Source: Methanomassiliicoccales archaeon (GTDB lineage Archaea > Thermoplasmatota > Thermoplasmata > Methanomassiliicoccales > UBA472). Taken from it: a stretch of DNA of 64,000 nucleotides. How positions within the stretch are numbered: position 1 is the first letter of the stretch; the number at the start of each line of letters is the position of its first letter. The stretch spans positions 98,113 through 162,112 of the forward strand of contig DATKZX010000019.1 in NCBI GenBank assembly GCA_035527755.1, in the 5' to 3' direction. Shown piece by piece: positions 63,046 to 64,000 of the stretch. Both the position numbers and the translations under genes were made by a program. The notes below the pieces were generated by a model, which was not told where the DNA came from, did not search any database, and was given only the letters and a program-made list of their open reading frames with translations.

Positions 63046-64000
63046 ATGAGCGACGAAGCCAAGGCGGACTGGTGCGGTGTCGATGACACCACCCAGGTGG
63101 CCATCCCCTCCGACCCCCTGAAAAGGGTGATCGGTCAGGACGAGGCCGTGACCTTGGCCCGCATCGCTGCAAAGCAGCGCCGGCACCTGTTGCTGGTCGG
63201 ACCTCCCGGAACCGGGAAGTCCATGATCGCTCAGGCGCTAGCTCTGCACCTTTCCCGCCCCACCCAGGAGATAAGGGTGGTGCACAACCCGGAGAATCCG
63301 GAACGGCCGTTGGTGGAAGTTAAGAACAAGGATGAGGTCGGCAAGGAATCTCAATCCCGGGAGTTCGCCGAGGGTGAGCTCATCGAACCGATCAACGCCC
63401 CCATCAACGTCGCCGAGCGCTTAGGATATCGCTGCCGCAATTGCGGAGCTTACTCTTCTCCAAAAGAACGCACCTGCATCAAGTGTCAAAAGATCAAATC
63501 CGCTGAGGCGACCGTCAACAACAATCCCTTCGGGGACCTGGTCACCGGCCTGTTCGAACAGATGAACGTTCCCGGTCTGGCCAGCGCGGCCGGCAAGGAA
63601 CGTGTCACCACCACCCGCACACGCTTCGGCAAGGAGGAGGTGGTGGTATTCGAAAAATGCGGGGAGATGATCAGGGTCCTGGACCAGGAGGCCTTGGAAA
63701 AGCGCCGCGATTGGGAACGCCAATCTCCGCGCAAGGTGCTGGTCCGCCTGGACCGCAACCCGTTCGTCCTAGCCACGGGCAGTTCCGAGACGGAACTGCT
63801 GGGTGACGTACGCCACGACCCCTACGGAGGGCACGCCCAGCTGGGTACCCAGCCCTATGACCGTGTCGTGCCAGGGGCCATACATGAGGCCCATGAGGGA
63901 GTGCTCTTCCTGGATGAACTACCGCACCTCGGCCATCTGCAGAGGTTCATACTTACCGCCATGCAGGAGCGTCGTTTCCCCATTTCCGGCCGCAACCCTC
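63046..64000 (+). CDS. Lon-type (LonB-like) AAA+ ATPase, partial
   Basis: The gene runs off the right edge; 318 residues are seen. It has Walker A GPPGTGKS (52-59), Walker B GVLFLDELPH (about 285-294) and a segment LLGDVRHDPYGGH and LTAMQERRFPISG matching the archaeal Lon ATPase module. Between Walker A and B, where archaeal LonB carries a transmembrane insertion, a zinc ribbon is seen instead (Cys 130, 133, 144, 147) and no membrane helix. A Mg-chelatase/ComM-like ATPase is the alternative. It is one base after dnaG, so co-transcribed. Confidence 0.7.
   Translation, partial: MSDEAKADWCGVDDTTQVAIPSDPLKRVIGQDEAVTLARIAAKQRRHLLLVGPPGTGKSMIAQALALHLSRPTQEIRVVHNPENPERPLVEVKNKDEVGKESQSREFAEGELIEPINAPINVAERLGYRCRNCGAYSSPKERTCIKCQKIKSAEATVNNNPFGDLVTGLFEQMNVPGLASAAGKERVTTTRTRFGKEEVVVFEKCGEMIRVLDQEALEKRRDWERQSPRKVLVRLDRNPFVLATGSSETELLGDVRHDPYGGHAQLGTQPYDRVVPGAIHEAHEGVLFLDELPHLGHLQRFILTAMQERRFPISGRNP

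Overview
The window is archaeal. It encodes archaeal or eukaryote-type information machinery: Rpo7 (RpoE), Spt4, ribosomal proteins S24e and S27ae, the replication factor C large subunit, a DnaG-type primase, a group II chaperonin (thermosome), deoxyhypusine synthase, 4-demethylwyosine synthase (Taw1) and NreA. Promoters are TATA-type and several genes look leaderless. Base composition is roughly mid-50s GC in genes, with very AT-rich gaps. A phosphomevalonate dehydratase (aconitase X) fragment, a VorCBA-type ketoisovalerate ferredoxin oxidoreductase and a DUF2124 protein fit an anaerobic euryarchaeon. My best guess is a Thermoplasmatota/Methanomassiliicoccales-like lineage; this is inference, since no rRNA or methanogenesis marker lies in the window. 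TAG is used normally as a stop, so nothing here suggests pyrrolysine-driven TAG avoidance.

Layout. 1-2.6 kb: mevalonate-pathway enzyme fragment, an intron-bearing tRNA-Arg, and the rpoE-spt4-dephospho-CoA kinase-rps24e-rps27ae operon on the minus strand. 2.6-6.4 kb: membrane pyrophosphatase and a pair of KaiC-type proteins. 6.4-12 kb: lipid-alcohol kinase-like and P-loop kinase pair, MFS transporter, deoxyhypusine synthase, isocitrate/isopropylmalate-type dehydrogenase, QueG-like Fe-S protein. 12.1-18.5 kb: one giant secreted calcium-binding-repeat protein of 2102 residues. 18.6-23.7 kb: vorCBA, then an XRE-cupin regulator with an acyl-CoA synthetase. 23.7-28.3 kb: an unusual cluster of a protein kinase-like gene, an unknown partner and two related small proteins, followed by a membrane protein, a dual-specificity phosphatase and a hydrolase. 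28.3-30.7 kb: taw1 and rfcL.

30.7-39.5 kb is an accessory region with long AT-rich gaps: a repeat-rich surface protein, FAS1 protein, ferritin, an orphan small ribbon-helix-helix-like gene, proline dehydrogenase, a small membrane protein and two tandem short serine recombinases with repeated DNA sites upstream. 39.5-45.3 kb: DUF2124, aldehyde dehydrogenase, flavodoxin, a secreted protein and the thermosome. 45.5-50.7 kb: a DNA-repair-like operon (nreA plus a radical SAM enzyme of the SPL type), small enzymes and membrane proteins.

50.7-56.5 kb holds the most coherent possible system: larB and larE (nickel-pincer cofactor synthesis) flank two converging operons with two NifX-like proteins, two ferredoxin-MRP ATPases, a DUF5320 protein and a DUF134 regulator. 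The two operon promoters share a near-identical palindromic element next to their TATA boxes. 56.5-64 kb: TldD/PmbA pair, hemerythrin-like protein, intron-containing tRNA-Ser, ubiquitin-like protein, MscS channel, DnaG and the start of a Lon-type AAA+ protein. No CRISPR array, rRNA gene or complete insertion sequence was seen.
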